Source: an uncultured Lysobacteraceae bacterium (lineage in GTDB: Bacteria; Pseudomonadota; Gammaproteobacteria; Xanthomonadales; Rhodanobacteraceae). Taken from it: a stretch of DNA of 36,561 nucleotides. Each line of letters starts with the position of its first letter. Positions within the stretch are counted from its first letter, which is position 1. Below the pieces are notes generated by a model that worked only from the letters and a program-made list of their open reading frames with translations, did not search any database and was not told the DNA's origin. The stretch covers positions 1 through 36,561 of the forward strand of contig CAMLSI010000004.1 in NCBI GenBank assembly GCA_946482585.1, in the 5' to 3' direction. Shown in pieces: positions 16,723 to 26,184 of this stretch. Position numbers and translations under genes: made by a program.

Positions 16723-18189
16723 CTATGGCATCAGCGGAAAGCCGATGAGCGATCCGGCGATCGTCGCGACGACGACCGTATCGCCCGCGAGCGCCGGCGA
16801 TCCGGCGATGCCCCACTGATGCCCGCCGGTGTCGGCCAGCGCACGTCGTGCGACGAGCCTGCCCGTGCGCCGGTCGAGGACGCTGAAGCTCGCCGCATGG
16901 CGGATGAAGTACGGCGTGCCGCCGGCGACGCCGGCATAAATATACTTTTCCGTGACCAGCGGCGTGCCCCAGGTCCAGCCGTAGACGTCGCTGCGCCAGT
17001 GCACGCGGCCGTCGGCCGGATCGATCGCGCTGACGCGGCGCAGGTCGGACGAGCCGACATAGATCACACCGTCGCGCACGACCGGCGTGGACTCGACCCA
17101 CGATCCCCAGAAGAACAGTCGCCATTTCGTTTCGCCGTTCGCCGCATCGAGCGACAGCAGACCCGCGCCGCGATTGCCGACGAGCACACGCCCTTCGTGC
17201 ACGACGGGTGCCGCGTCGACCGCCGCACCGGTGTCGCTGCGCCAGCGTTCGCGGCCGTCGGCGCGCGCCAGCGCATACACGTGGTGATCCAGGCTGCCGA
17301 CGTAGACCGTATCCCCGGCGACCGCGGCGGCGTTGCGGATCGCACCGCGCGTGTCGAAACGCCAGCGCCGCTTGCCGGTATCCGCAGCGACCGCGTGAAA
17401 GCCGCCGTCGCCGGCACCGACATAGACCGTATCGTCGGCAACGACCGGCTGCGCGCCCTGCCAGTCCCAGTCGAACACCTGCGGATGCGGCAGCACCCGC
17501 GCGACGCCCGCATCGCCGAGCGCACAGCGCCAGCGCTCCTTGCCGTCGGCCCGGTCGAGCCGATACAGGAACCCGTTGTCGGCGACGACGTAGACCGCGT
17601 CGCCCGCGACCGCCACGCTGCCGTAGATCGGCGCGCCCGCGGCGAACGCCCAGCGCAGCGTGCCGTCGCGCGTGTCGACCGCGTTGACGACGCCGCCCGT
17701 CGTGCCGAGGTAGGCCGTGGCGTCGGCGACCACGGGCGCCGGACCTTGCGGCAGTGCCGGCGGCGGCGCCTCGACCGGCAGCCGCTTCGCGCGCGTGAAC
17801 GTCGCAGGACTGTTCGGTCCGGGATACGTGCCGCGCAAGGTGTCGCCGTCGAGCTGCAGCGACAGGAACAACCCGTCGTGCACGACGCGATCGCCCTCGC
17901 GCTTCACTTCGCCGCCGACGTCCGCGCCGAAATAGTTCGATATCGGCTGCGTGAGGCGCAGCGCGAGCTTGCCGTCGTCGCCGCGCACGACGTGCAGGCC
18001 GACCTCGATCTTCTCGCGCACGGAACCCGCGGTGCCCCACCAATACCCTTCGACCGGATCCCGCGACGCCGTTCCGGCCGCCGCCGCGACGAAGGCGCAG
18101 GCCTGCAGCACCAGCATCGCGATAGCCGCGATCACGCGTATTCCTGCGCCGCGCGGGCGCACAGCCGCCGCCGATGACATGCCAGGCAT
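16723..18189 (-). CDS. Exported PQQ-like beta-propeller repeat protein
   Basis: This 488-residue protein starts at ATG 18189 behind AGGAG with a 7-base spacer. The N-terminus has a hydrophobic segment with LQAC (Cys31), a possible lipobox, so it may be a lipoprotein; cleavage by signal peptidase I near AAAAG/TAS is the alternative. Residues about 45-130 form an N-terminal beta domain. From about 150 on, several PQQ-type propeller blades repeat the pattern DTVYVGxxDxxxYAxDxxxGxxxWR, for example VYVGSLDHHVYAL and LLSLDAANGETKWRL. The Trp-docking pattern fits BamB-like or quinoprotein-type propellers, but no PQQ-binding active site was seen. A binding or scaffold role in the envelope is the modest inference. 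It is divergent from the M23 peptidase gene. Confidence 0.9.
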   Translation of the reverse strand: MPGMSSAAAVRPRGAGIRVIAAIAMLVLQACAFVAAAAGTASRDPVEGYWWGTAGSVREKIEVGLHVVRGDDGKLALRLTQPISNYFGADVGGEVKREGDRVVHDGLFLSLQLDGDTLRGTYPGPNSPATFTRAKRLPVEAPPPALPQGPAPVVADATAYLGTTGGVVNAVDTRDGTLRWAFAAGAPIYGSVAVAGDAVYVVADNGFLYRLDRADGKERWRCALGDAGVARVLPHPQVFDWDWQGAQPVVADDTVYVGAGDGGFHAVAADTGKRRWRFDTRGAIRNAAAVAGDTVYVGSLDHHVYALARADGRERWRSDTGAAVDAAPVVHEGRVLVGNRGAGLLSLDAANGETKWRLFFWGSWVESTPVVRDGVIYVGSSDLRRVSAIDPADGRVHWRSDVYGWTWGTPLVTEKYIYAGVAGGTPYFIRHAASFSVLDRRTGRLVARRALADTGGHQWGIAGSPALAGDTVVVATIAGSLIGFPLMP

Positions 18190-18392
18190 GATCGTTCTCC
18201 TCGTTCGTCGATGATGGGCCGCGGCGCGAATGGCACGGCGTCTCCGGGCTCAGAGGCTAGTGCCGGCACCGCGCGGCGGCCGCGTGCTCATGTACACACG
18301 AAGTTTGCGGAAATCGCGCGAAGATGCGGCAGCGCTTGTCGCGCGCAGGCGTGCTGCGGCATGCCAGCGCAGAAGCGAGGGGGGACACGACG

Positions 18393-19607
18393 ATGAAACG
18401 ATTGGCTGGTTCGATGGCGGTCGCGGCGGCGCTCTTCGCGGCGGCCGCGGCCGCGCAGACTCCTGCAGTACGCTGGGTCTCGACGGAAAACACCGCGCGC
18501 GACGAGCTCTCCCCGGCGCGCCGCCTGCAGATCCAGCAGCAGATTGCGGCGACCCTGAACTCGCCGGCGCTGCGCGCCACACTGGAACGCCGCAAGGCGT
18601 CGCCCGTCCCGCTGCAATGGCCTCTGCGCGCGCAACGCGGCGGCGATGCGGGCTACCACGGCATTTCGAACTACGTCGATCACGATCCTGCGTTTCCGGA
18701 CCGGCTGCGCGACTACGCCTGCGGTGCGCGCACTTACGACACCGGCAACGGCTACAACCATGCGGGGACGGACTATTTCCTCTGGCCGTTCCCGTGGCGC
18801 GCGATGGACGAGGAAGCCGTCGCCGTCGTCGCGGCGGCGCCCGGCGTGATCGCCGGGCGCAACGACGGTCATCCGGATCGCTCGTGCGCGATGGGTGACC
18901 TGCCGTGGAACGCCGTCTACCTGCGCCACGACGACGGCAGTATCACCTGGTACGGCCATCTCAAGCGCGGCAGCCTCACGCCCAAGCAGCCGGGCGACAC
19001 CGTCGAAGCCGGCGAGTATCTCGGCCTCGTCGGCAGCTCAGGCTCGTCCACGGGTCCACACCTGCATTTCGAACTGCACGATGCGGCCGGCCGCGTCGTC
19101 GACCCGCGTCACGGCGACTGCAACGCCGATGCGGAACGCTGGTCGCCGCCGCAACCGTATGAAGACCCTGCCATCAACACCTTGTCGCTGCACAGGCAGG
19201 AGCCCGAGTTCATCGGCTGCGGCGTCGCCGGCGGCTTCGCGGTGCATGAGGAGACCTTTGCGACCGATACCGTCGCGCCGGGCGCGAGCTTCCATGCGTT
19301 CGCCGCATTCCGCGATCACCGCAACGGCGACATCGCGACGTTCAGGCTGAAGCGCCCCGATGGCAGCGAGTTCGCGCGCTGGGATTTCGATCTCGCGGCG
19401 CAAGGCCTGCCCCGACCGTTCTACGCCGCCACGGGCTGGTCCTGGGTCTACGCGCTGCCGGCCGACGCGCTGCGCGGATACTGGCGCTTCACCGCCGATT
19501 TCCACGGGCAAGCCTACGCGCGCGAATTCTTCGTCGGCAGCGAAGCCGAAGCGCGCACCGCCGCCGCGGATCGCGAGCGCGCCGCGATCGGCGCCCTGCG
19601 CGACTGA
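18393..19607 (+). CDS. Exported M23 (LytM) family metallopeptidase
   Basis: This 404-residue protein starts at ATG 18393 behind GAGGGGGGA and has a signal peptide (cleavage near AAAAA/QTP, residues about 21-22). The peptidase domain spans about 115-235. The zinc ligands of the family are visible: H123 and D127 in NHAGTDYF, H225 in GPHLHFELHD, with H189 (YGHL) and H223 as further catalytic histidines. So it should be an active peptidoglycan endopeptidase acting in the periplasm. A roughly 150-residue C-terminal region (about 250-404) looks like a beta domain with DRDHRNGDIATFRLKRPDGS-like strands and ends in a charged helix. It lacks the IF-x-DG C-terminal motif. Confidence 0.93.
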   Translation: MKRLAGSMAVAAALFAAAAAAQTPAVRWVSTENTARDELSPARRLQIQQQIAATLNSPALRATLERRKASPVPLQWPLRAQRGGDAGYHGISNYVDHDPAFPDRLRDYACGARTYDTGNGYNHAGTDYFLWPFPWRAMDEEAVAVVAAAPGVIAGRNDGHPDRSCAMGDLPWNAVYLRHDDGSITWYGHLKRGSLTPKQPGDTVEAGEYLGLVGSSGSSTGPHLHFELHDAAGRVVDPRHGDCNADAERWSPPQPYEDPAINTLSLHRQEPEFIGCGVAGGFAVHEETFATDTVAPGASFHAFAAFRDHRNGDIATFRLKRPDGSEFARWDFDLAAQGLPRPFYAATGWSWVYALPADALRGYWRFTADFHGQAYAREFFVGSEAEARTAAADRERAAIGALRD

Positions 19608-19712
19608 GCCGGCGTCCTCGCGATCGGCGTGTGCACGCCGTGACGAATCGGTCCGCCGCGACGAATAGGTGATTCGAGCCTCGCGCTCGCCCCACCCAAG
19701 CGGACCTTTCCT

Positions 19713-20939
19713 ATGAACCCGACCTCACTACCGGCCGCGGCGGCCGGCGCGCGCCTGCACGCTCTCGATGCGCTGCGCGCCGGCGCGCTGCTCGCCGGCC
19801 TCGCGCTCCACGGCGCGCTGTCGTACCTGCCCGGCGCCGAACGCTTCTGGATCGTCACGGACTCGACGAGCGACACGCTGTCGCTGCTGTTCTATCTCGT
19901 GCATTGCTGCCGCATGCCGATCTTCTTCCTGCTCGCCGGGTTCTTCGCCGCGGCGAACGTCGAGCGGCTCGGCACAGCCGCGTTCGCGCGCGACCGGCTG
20001 CGCCGCATCGTGCTGCCGCTCGCGATGTTCTGGCCGATCGTGATGACTGGCATCGTCGCCGCCGTCGTCGCGGCGGTCGCGATCAGGAACGGCGGCGCGC
20101 TGCCGGCCGAATCGCCGCCGGGACCGCGCTTCACGCCCGACGATTTTCCGCTGACGCATCTGTGGTTTCTCTACGTGCTCGCGCTGTTCTACGCCGTGGC
20201 GCTGGCGGGACGCGCGCTTCTCGCGCGCACCGACCGCGAGGACCGGCTCGGTCGCGCGGCGCGTTCGCTGCTGCGGGCGCTCGCGCGGCCCGCCCTCGCC
20301 GGCCTGTTCGGTGTGCCGCTCGCGCTGCTGCTCTGGCGGCACGCGGACTGGATGCCATGGTTCGGCGTGCCGACGCCGGACCGGTCGCTGTATCCGAATC
20401 TCGCGGCAACGGTCGGCTTCGGTCTCGCGTTCGTCGCCGGCTGGCAGCTGCGGCGCGCCGACGATCTGCTGCCGCGGCTCGCGCGCGATTGGCCGAAACA
20501 TCTGCTCGCCGGTCTGGCACTGATCGCGTTCTGCCTCTATCGCGCCGGACTGCGTCCGCAGCTCGTCACGGTGACGCAGGATGCGGCCTGGCTCGCCTAT
20601 GCGCTTTGCTATGCGGCCGCGGGCTGGTGCCTCACGCTCGCCGCGACCGGCGCGGCGCTGCGCCATGCCGGCGCCTACGACGCCCGCACGCGCTATGTCG
20701 CCGATGCCTCGTACTGGATCTACCTGATGCATCTGCCCGTGCTGATGGCGCTGCAGGTCGTCGCGACGCAAGTGCAGGCACCGTGGTGGGTCGAATATCC
20801 GCTGCTGCTCGGCGTGTGCCTCGTATTGCTGCTGGCGACGTACCACGTCGGCGTGCGCGGCCGCTGGCTCGGCGCGTTGCTCGGCGGCCGTCGGCGCACG
20901 CGCGCCGTCGCGCCGGCGGCGGCGGAGGCCGTGCCGTGA
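19713..20939 (+). CDS. Acyltransferase family 3 (OpgC-like) membrane protein
   Basis: This 408-residue protein has about ten transmembrane helices. It opens with RLHALDALRAGALLAGLALHGAL, in which the D/R pair and the following His are the hallmark of acyltransferase 3 proteins, followed by FYLVHCCRMPIFFLLAGFFAA and RRIVLPLAMFWP. Late motifs SYWIYLMHLPVLMALQ are also typical. Members add acyl groups to periplasmic glucans or envelope polysaccharides. The true acceptor here is unknown. ATG 19713 lacks a strong Shine-Dalgarno. Its stop overlaps a GTG (GTGA, 20936-20939) that could start the sigma factor, so the acyltransferase and ECF module 2 are probably one operon. Confidence 0.93.
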   Translation: MNPTSLPAAAAGARLHALDALRAGALLAGLALHGALSYLPGAERFWIVTDSTSDTLSLLFYLVHCCRMPIFFLLAGFFAAANVERLGTAAFARDRLRRIVLPLAMFWPIVMTGIVAAVVAAVAIRNGGALPAESPPGPRFTPDDFPLTHLWFLYVLALFYAVALAGRALLARTDREDRLGRAARSLLRALARPALAGLFGVPLALLLWRHADWMPWFGVPTPDRSLYPNLAATVGFGLAFVAGWQLRRADDLLPRLARDWPKHLLAGLALIAFCLYRAGLRPQLVTVTQDAAWLAYALCYAAAGWCLTLAATGAALRHAGAYDARTRYVADASYWIYLMHLPVLMALQVVATQVQAPWWVEYPLLLGVCLVLLLATYHVGVRGRWLGALLGGRRRTRAVAPAAAEAVP

Positions 20940-21007
20940 CATTTCTCCTCGTCCCGGCGAATAAGCTAGCCGGAGCCAGCCCGGCTCCGCTGCATTCCCC
21001 GCCCCGC

Positions 21008-21526
21008 ATGAGCGCACGACCCAGCGACGACGCGTTTCTCGCCGAGCTACGGCAGCACAGGGCCATCCTCTACAAGGTGGCCAATGCCTACTGCAGCCGG
21101 CGCGAAGACCGCGGTGACCTGATCCAGGACATCACCATGGAACTCTGGCGCGCGTGGCCGCGCTTCGATCGCACGCAGGCGTTCTCGGCCTGGATGCAGC
21201 GCATCGCGATCAACGTCGCGATCTCGTTCTTCCGCGGCGAGAGCCGGCGCATCCGCGATGCGCTGCCGCTCGAGGATTTCGGCATGGACCTCGCCGCCGC
21301 GGACCGCGTGCTCGACGCCGAGGGCGACGACCTGCGCGCGCTGCATCAGCTCATCGCGCGGCTCGACGACGTCAACCGCGCGCTGATCCTGCTCTACCTC
21401 GAAGGCTATTCGCAGGAAGAAACCGCCACGATGCTCGGACTGAGTCCGACCAACGTCGCCACGCGCATCAACCGCATCAAGCAGAAATTGCAGCGCGACT
21501 ACGCCGCTGCGGAGGACTCCGTATGA
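21008..21526 (+). CDS. ECF-type sigma factor (module 2)
   Basis: This is a 172-residue ECF sigma factor. Region 2.2 reads GDLIQDITMELWRAW with the normal acidic residues, then AFSAWMQRIAINVAISFFR. Region 4 is at about 113-168 (LDDVNRALILLYLEGYSQEE, helix-turn-helix TMLGLSPTNVATRINRIKQK). ATG 21008 gives the usual N-terminus; the in-frame GTG 20936 has a good GGAGG seven bases upstream and overlaps the acyltransferase stop, so a 24-residue longer form is possible. The stop overlaps the next ATG by four bases. The gene lies between an acyltransferase and a polytopic membrane protein, which suggests envelope-related regulation; this is inferred from order only. Confidence 0.9.
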   Translation: MSARPSDDAFLAELRQHRAILYKVANAYCSRREDRGDLIQDITMELWRAWPRFDRTQAFSAWMQRIAINVAISFFRGESRRIRDALPLEDFGMDLAAADRVLDAEGDDLRALHQLIARLDDVNRALILLYLEGYSQEETATMLGLSPTNVATRINRIKQKLQRDYAAAEDSV

Positions 21527-22821
21527 CCACGCTCGATCTCGACCGCCTGAAGCAGCGCTGGTCGGCGCAGAGCCGCGACATCGATGCGCAGCTCGAACTC
21601 GACGTCGACGCCGTGCGCCGGCGCCTGACGGCCCAGACCGTGACCGCACTCGCGCGCCAGCGCAACCGCCGCCTGCGCGCGCTCTGCATCGGCGGCGGCG
21701 TGTTCGCCGCCTTCGTCGCCTTCATGGCCGCGCACGTCGCCGACCTGCCCTACCTGCTGTTCGCACTGCCGTTCGCGCTCGTCGCGCTCGCGCAGGGCGT
21801 CGTCGACTGGCGCGAATGGCAGACCCTGCGCCGACTGGATTTCGGCAGCACGCTGACGCAACTGCGCGCCGAATACGACGTGCTGCGCGCGCGCCGGCTG
21901 CAGATGGCGCGCGTCATCGCGCAGCTGTCCGTGCTGCTCTGGCTGCCGCTGGTCTTCATCGTCGTGAAGACCGTGTCCGGCGTGGACCTGCTGGACCGGC
22001 TGCCGTTCAGCGTGACCGCGGTCAACGTCGGACTCGGCGTCGTGCTGGTGCCGCTGATCGCGGGCATCCTGCGCGGGATCGCGCGGCTGCGGCCCGACTC
22101 CGCGGCGCTGCGCCGTTTCGCCGACGAAGCCGCCGGCACCGACTGGCTGCGCACGCGCGACCATCTCGATCGCCAGCTCGATTTCGAACGCGAACTCGCC
22201 GACGACGACGGCCGCGCCGCCGTGCGCCGTCACGCGGCCGCGGCATCCGCTCCGGCGCTCGAACAGGCGCGGATCGCAGCGCGCCGTCGCGTCGATCTCG
22301 GCATCGCGCTGATCACGGCGGCGCTCCTGCTCAGCGGCACGTTCAACGCGCTGCACGGCGGCGACGCGGCGGCGCTGATTCCGGGCGTGTTCCAGCATCT
22401 GATCGCGGTGGGCTGGCTGATCGGCGCGATCCTGCAGTTCGATGCGCTCGCGCGGCCCCGTGACGACGCAGCCGGTTCGTGGCGCGCACGGCTGCAGCGC
22501 GCAGTCCGCCTGCGCACCGTGTTGCTGCAGTCCTATGTCGTCGCTTCGCCGCTGATCGCGCTCGCGCTGCTGCAGACGCTGGGGCTGGCCGCGGCCGGTA
22601 TCGATCTGTGGCAGACGCTCGGCATGGCGGTCTGGCTCGGTCTCGGGCTCGTCGCGCTGTTCGCGATGGCGCTGCTCCATCGGCGCTGGCGCCGGGAGCG
22701 CGGCGCGTTCGCGGCCGGATTCGTCGACGCGCTGAGCCTCGGCAGCCTGTCGCGCGCGCAACGCGCGATCGAGATCGCCGCTGCGACCGCCGACGAGGAC
22801 GATCGGCGCGAGGCCGCCTGA
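21523..22821 (+). CDS. Polytopic membrane protein, partner of ECF module 2
   Basis: This 432-residue protein starts at ATG 21523 (ATGA overlap with the sigma gene) behind GGAGG. The first 50 residues are charged and cytoplasmic-like, followed by about eight hydrophobic helices with long polar loops between them (residues about 95-120, 190-265 and 325-340). I do not recognise the family. The overlap and position are those of an anti-sigma or sensor for the upstream ECF factor, but no zinc-binding anti-sigma domain is present. Pfam-type searching with HMMs would be needed for a family. The last 60 residues are charged and probably cytoplasmic. Confidence 0.87.
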   Translation: MTTLDLDRLKQRWSAQSRDIDAQLELDVDAVRRRLTAQTVTALARQRNRRLRALCIGGGVFAAFVAFMAAHVADLPYLLFALPFALVALAQGVVDWREWQTLRRLDFGSTLTQLRAEYDVLRARRLQMARVIAQLSVLLWLPLVFIVVKTVSGVDLLDRLPFSVTAVNVGLGVVLVPLIAGILRGIARLRPDSAALRRFADEAAGTDWLRTRDHLDRQLDFERELADDDGRAAVRRHAAAASAPALEQARIAARRRVDLGIALITAALLLSGTFNALHGGDAAALIPGVFQHLIAVGWLIGAILQFDALARPRDDAAGSWRARLQRAVRLRTVLLQSYVVASPLIALALLQTLGLAAAGIDLWQTLGMAVWLGLGLVALFAMALLHRRWRRERGAFAAGFVDALSLGSLSRAQRAIEIAAATADEDDRREAA

Positions 22822-22956
22822 AACACCGGGGTCGTGCCGAGCCGCGCGACACGACCAAAGTCGCAGTGATTCGCCGCGGGCCGGCCCCAGCTCGATCGCC
22901 CGCGGCGACGCTTCATCGCGCCGCGTGGCTTTTCGTCCCGCTCTGGAGGTTTCACC

Positions 22957-23985
22957 ATGGAATACCGCTATCTCGGCCGCTCCGGCTTCCGCGTTCCCGC
23001 CCTGAGCTTCGGCACGGGCACTTTCGGCGGCGAGGGCGCGCTGTTCAGCGCCTGGGGCTCGACCGACGTCGCGCAGGCGCGGCGTCTCGTCGACATCTGC
23101 CTCGAGGCCGGCCTGACGATGTTCGACAGTGCCGACATCTATTCCAAAGGCGCGGCCGAATCGATACTCGGCGAGGCGATCAAGGGTCGTCCGCGCGACC
23201 AGCTGATCCTTTCCACGAAAGCGACGTTCCGCTTCGGCGACGGCGAGAACGAAGTCGGTTCGTCGCGCCATCACCTGATCCGCGCGATCGACGGTTCGCT
23301 GAAGCGGCTCGGCACCGACTACATCGATCTGTTCCAGCTGCACGGCTTCGATGCGCGCACACCGCTGGAGGAAACCCTGTCCACGCTCGACGATCTCGTG
23401 CGCGCCGGCAAGCTGCGCTATCTCGGCGTGTCGAACTTCAGCGGCTGGCACCTGATGAAATCGCTCGCGCTCGCCGATCGCCACGGCTGGTCGCGCTACG
23501 TCGCGCACCAGGCCTACTACTCGCTGACCGGCCGCGACTACGAATGGGAGCTGATGCCGCTCGCGGCCGATCAGGGCGTCGGCGCGGTGGTCTGGAGCCC
23601 GCTGGGCTGGGGCCGCCTGACCGGCAAGCTGCGCCGCGGGGCGCCGCTGCCGGAGACCAGCCGCCTGCACGCGACCGCCGACTACGGCCCGCCGGTAGAC
23701 AATGAGTATTTGTACAACGTCGTCGACGCACTCGACGACGTCGCCGCGGAAACCGGCAAGACCGTGGCGCAGATCGCGCTGAACTGGCTGCTGCAGCGTC
23801 CGACCGTGAGCACCGTCGTGATCGGCGCGCGCAACGAGGAACAGCTGAGGCAGAACCTCGGCGCGGTCGGCTGGAATCTCACGCCGGAACAGGTCGCGAA
23901 ACTCGACGCCGCGAGTGCGACGACGAAGCCGTATCCGTACTGGCACCAGGCCGCGTTCGCGTATCGCAATCCGACGCCGGTCTGA
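22957..23985 (+). CDS. Aldo/keto reductase (Kv-beta/YghZ-like)
   Basis: This 342-residue oxidoreductase has the full catalytic tetrad D57, Y62, K88 and H129 in FDSADIYSKG, STKAT and FQLHG, and a C-terminal NADP-binding pattern (STVVIGARNEEQLRQNL). The long form with GRSGFRVPALSFGTGTFGG at the start and NFSGWHLMK, HQAYYSLTGRDYEWELMP in the middle is typical of the Kv-beta/YghZ group. ATG 22957 follows GGAGG with an ideal spacing. It is cytoplasmic and NADPH-dependent, reducing aldehydes or ketones; the natural substrate is not known. It converges on the kinase gene with one base between the stop codons. Confidence 0.95.
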   Translation: MEYRYLGRSGFRVPALSFGTGTFGGEGALFSAWGSTDVAQARRLVDICLEAGLTMFDSADIYSKGAAESILGEAIKGRPRDQLILSTKATFRFGDGENEVGSSRHHLIRAIDGSLKRLGTDYIDLFQLHGFDARTPLEETLSTLDDLVRAGKLRYLGVSNFSGWHLMKSLALADRHGWSRYVAHQAYYSLTGRDYEWELMPLAADQGVGAVVWSPLGWGRLTGKLRRGAPLPETSRLHATADYGPPVDNEYLYNVVDALDDVAAETGKTVAQIALNWLLQRPTVSTVVIGARNEEQLRQNLGAVGWNLTPEQVAKLDAASATTKPYPYWHQAAFAYRNPTPV

Positions 23986-23986
23986 A

Positions 23987-26176
23987 TCAGCGCACGGCCG
24001 GCGGCGGCTCCGTCGCCGCCAGCCGCGAGCGCAGTTCGGCCAGCCGTTCCGGCGGAGTCTGCGCGATGGCCGCGAACGCGAGGAGCGCGCGCGCGTACGC
24101 GGCATGCGCGTCGCTCTCGCGGCCGAGCGCGCGCAACGCGTCGCCGAGGTCCAGCTGCACCTCGGCCGTGTCCGCGTGCGCGGCGCCGATCAGACGCATC
24201 CGCTGCTTCTCGACCTCGGCCAGCAGGTCGGCAGCGGCCTGGGCCTCGCCGAGCAGCAGGCGCTGCCGGCCGAGGTTGTGCAGCGGATGCAGCGGCGCCG
24301 GGTGATCGGGCCCGAGCGCGCGGCGCCAGATCATCGCCGAGCGCTCGAACTCGGCGACGGCTTCGGCATGGAGCGCCCGGTCCGCGAAGATGCCGCCGAG
24401 CACGTTCAGGTCGTTGGCGAATTCGGCGCTCTGCTCGCCGTATAGTTTTTCCGAAATGCGCAATCTGCGCCGGATCAGCACGATCGCCGCGTCGAATTCC
24501 TTGAGCTCGCCGAGCACCCAGCTCAGGTTCGAGGCGGCACCGCTCCATAGCGGATGGTCCTCGCCGTAGCGGCGCGCGTAGATGTCCAGCGCGCGCTCGA
24601 AATCCTCGCGCGCGGCCGGCAGGCGTCTGACCTGCATCGTGGCCAGACCGCGGTTGTTGTACAGGCGAGCCAGCGTATCGGTTTCGCCGCCGGCCTCCCG
24701 GGCCAGCGCGATGGATGCATCGAACTCCGCCATCGCGTCGTCGAGACGACCGAGCGCCTTGAGCGCATTGCCGCGGCGGCTGCCGAGATCGGCACGCAGC
24801 AGCGCATCGTCGCTCTGCGCGCTCGCGGCGATACCCGCCTCGGCCGCCTGCAGCGCTTCGGCAAAGCGGCCCTGGCGATGGCGCAACAGGGCCTGGACTT
24901 CCAGCGTGCGTGCGAGCGCCACCGCATCGCCGTCGCGGCGCAGCGACAGCGCCTGCTGCACCAGCGATTCGGCCGCTTCGGTCCGGCCCAGCTGCAGATA
25001 GGCTTCGGCCATGGCCAGCGACAGGTCCGCTTTCAGGCGCGGCTGACCGGACAGATCCTGGGCGATGCGCTCCGCGCCGCGGCGCAGGATTTCCTCGGCG
25101 TCCACGCGACGGCCGCCGTTCTCGTTCGGATTCGCGGCACGGAACAGGCTGCCCATGAAGGCGCTCACTTCGCGCGAACTGCGCGCCTCCTGCACCAGAC
25201 GTTCGCGCGCATAGCAGTAGTGCGCCCACTGCTGTGCGGCGATCACGCCCGACAGCGCGAGCAGTACGAGCGCGAGCGCTGCCGCGCGGCGATGCCGGCG
25301 CAGGAACAGCGCGAGCCGCGACGCGCGTGCCGCCGGCACATGTCGCGGCGCGCGCGCGGCGCGTATCCGTTCCAGATCTTCGCGGAGATCGCCGAGCTGC
25401 GCATGGCGTTGCACCGGCTCCTCGGCCGTCGCCCGCGCGACCACGCGTTGGAGCAGTCGTCGAGCCCAGCGCGGCGGCGGCGTTCCGCGCGCTTGCAGCA
25501 GCCAGCGCCGCACGAGCAGGCCGAGCTGATAGATGTCCGAGGCCGTCGTCAGCGCCTGGCCCGCGCGCTGTTCCGGACTCGCGAAGCCCGGCGTGAACAG
25601 CACGTCGCCGCCCGACTCCGCATCGTCCAGGCGACGGGCGATGCCGAAGTCCAGCAATCGCGGCGTACCGTCGGCGGCGACGAGCAGGTTGCCCGGTGTC
25701 AGGTCGCCATGGACGACCAGATGGCGATGCGCGTGTTCCACCGCCTGCGCCACTGCAATGAGTACGGCCAGGCCGGCGCGCCAGTCGTGCAGCGCGGCGA
25801 AATGGCGCTCCGCGGGCTCGCCCGTCACATGTTCCATCGCAAACCAGAGCAGTCCGTCCGCGCGTTCGCCTGCGTCGACGATGCGCGCGATGTGTGCGTG
25901 CCGCAGCTGACCGAGCACGGCGCGTTCGCGCAGGAAGCGCGCGCGCAGGCCGGCACCGGCTTTGACGATCTTGATCGCGACGGTCTGGGCGAACGCGCGA
26001 TCGTCGCGTTCGGCGCGCCAGACCACGCCATGCCCTCCGCGACCGATCTCGCCGACCAGCACGAAAGGTCCGAGCCGCTCGCCCGCGGCCAGCGGCGGCA
26101 GTTCCTGCGTCGCGACGAGATCGGCAGCGAGCGCGCCGGCGAGTGCGCCGCCCGTGACGAGGAACGAGGCACTCAT
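23987..26176 (-). CDS. Ser/Thr kinase with TPR region, partner of ECF module 3
   Basis: This 729-residue protein has a kinase domain at about 35-270, one transmembrane helix (about 298-315) and a TPR-rich C-terminal region of about 400 residues. The glycine loop is GRGGHG (46-50), the ATP lysine K69 (VAIKIVK), and DFG 176-178. The catalytic loop reads VVHGDLTPGNLLV: HGD in place of HRD (156-158) and Thr160 where most Ser/Thr kinases have Lys, so activity may be altered but D158, N163 and D176 are kept. ATG 26176 is 8 bases past the sigma stop. The pair fits the ECF43-like arrangement, in which a kinase phosphorylates its sigma factor (EcfP/PknT in Vibrio parahaemolyticus). No strong Shine-Dalgarno. 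Confidence 0.92.
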   Translation of the reverse strand: MSASFLVTGGALAGALAADLVATQELPPLAAGERLGPFVLVGEIGRGGHGVVWRAERDDRAFAQTVAIKIVKAGAGLRARFLRERAVLGQLRHAHIARIVDAGERADGLLWFAMEHVTGEPAERHFAALHDWRAGLAVLIAVAQAVEHAHRHLVVHGDLTPGNLLVAADGTPRLLDFGIARRLDDAESGGDVLFTPGFASPEQRAGQALTTASDIYQLGLLVRRWLLQARGTPPPRWARRLLQRVVARATAEEPVQRHAQLGDLREDLERIRAARAPRHVPAARASRLALFLRRHRRAAALALVLLALSGVIAAQQWAHYCYARERLVQEARSSREVSAFMGSLFRAANPNENGGRRVDAEEILRRGAERIAQDLSGQPRLKADLSLAMAEAYLQLGRTEAAESLVQQALSLRRDGDAVALARTLEVQALLRHRQGRFAEALQAAEAGIAASAQSDDALLRADLGSRRGNALKALGRLDDAMAEFDASIALAREAGGETDTLARLYNNRGLATMQVRRLPAAREDFERALDIYARRYGEDHPLWSGAASNLSWVLGELKEFDAAIVLIRRRLRISEKLYGEQSAEFANDLNVLGGIFADRALHAEAVAEFERSAMIWRRALGPDHPAPLHPLHNLGRQRLLLGEAQAAADLLAEVEKQRMRLIGAAHADTAEVQLDLGDALRALGRESDAHAAYARALLAFAAIAQTPPERLAELRSRLAATEPPPAVR

Positions 26177-26184
26177 GCGAACAC

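Noticed and set aside
16723..18189. BamB (outer membrane assembly lipoprotein)
   Set aside because: The PQQ-type blades and possible lipobox recall BamB, but the extra N-terminal beta domain and the neighbourhood do not match a bamB locus, so no gene symbol is given.
21499..24105. 868-codon open frame on the minus strand
   Set aside because: It spans the module 2 membrane protein and the aldo/keto reductase, both with strong family or ribosome-binding evidence. Composition is Arg/Gln/Glu-rich without motifs, typical of a GC shadow.
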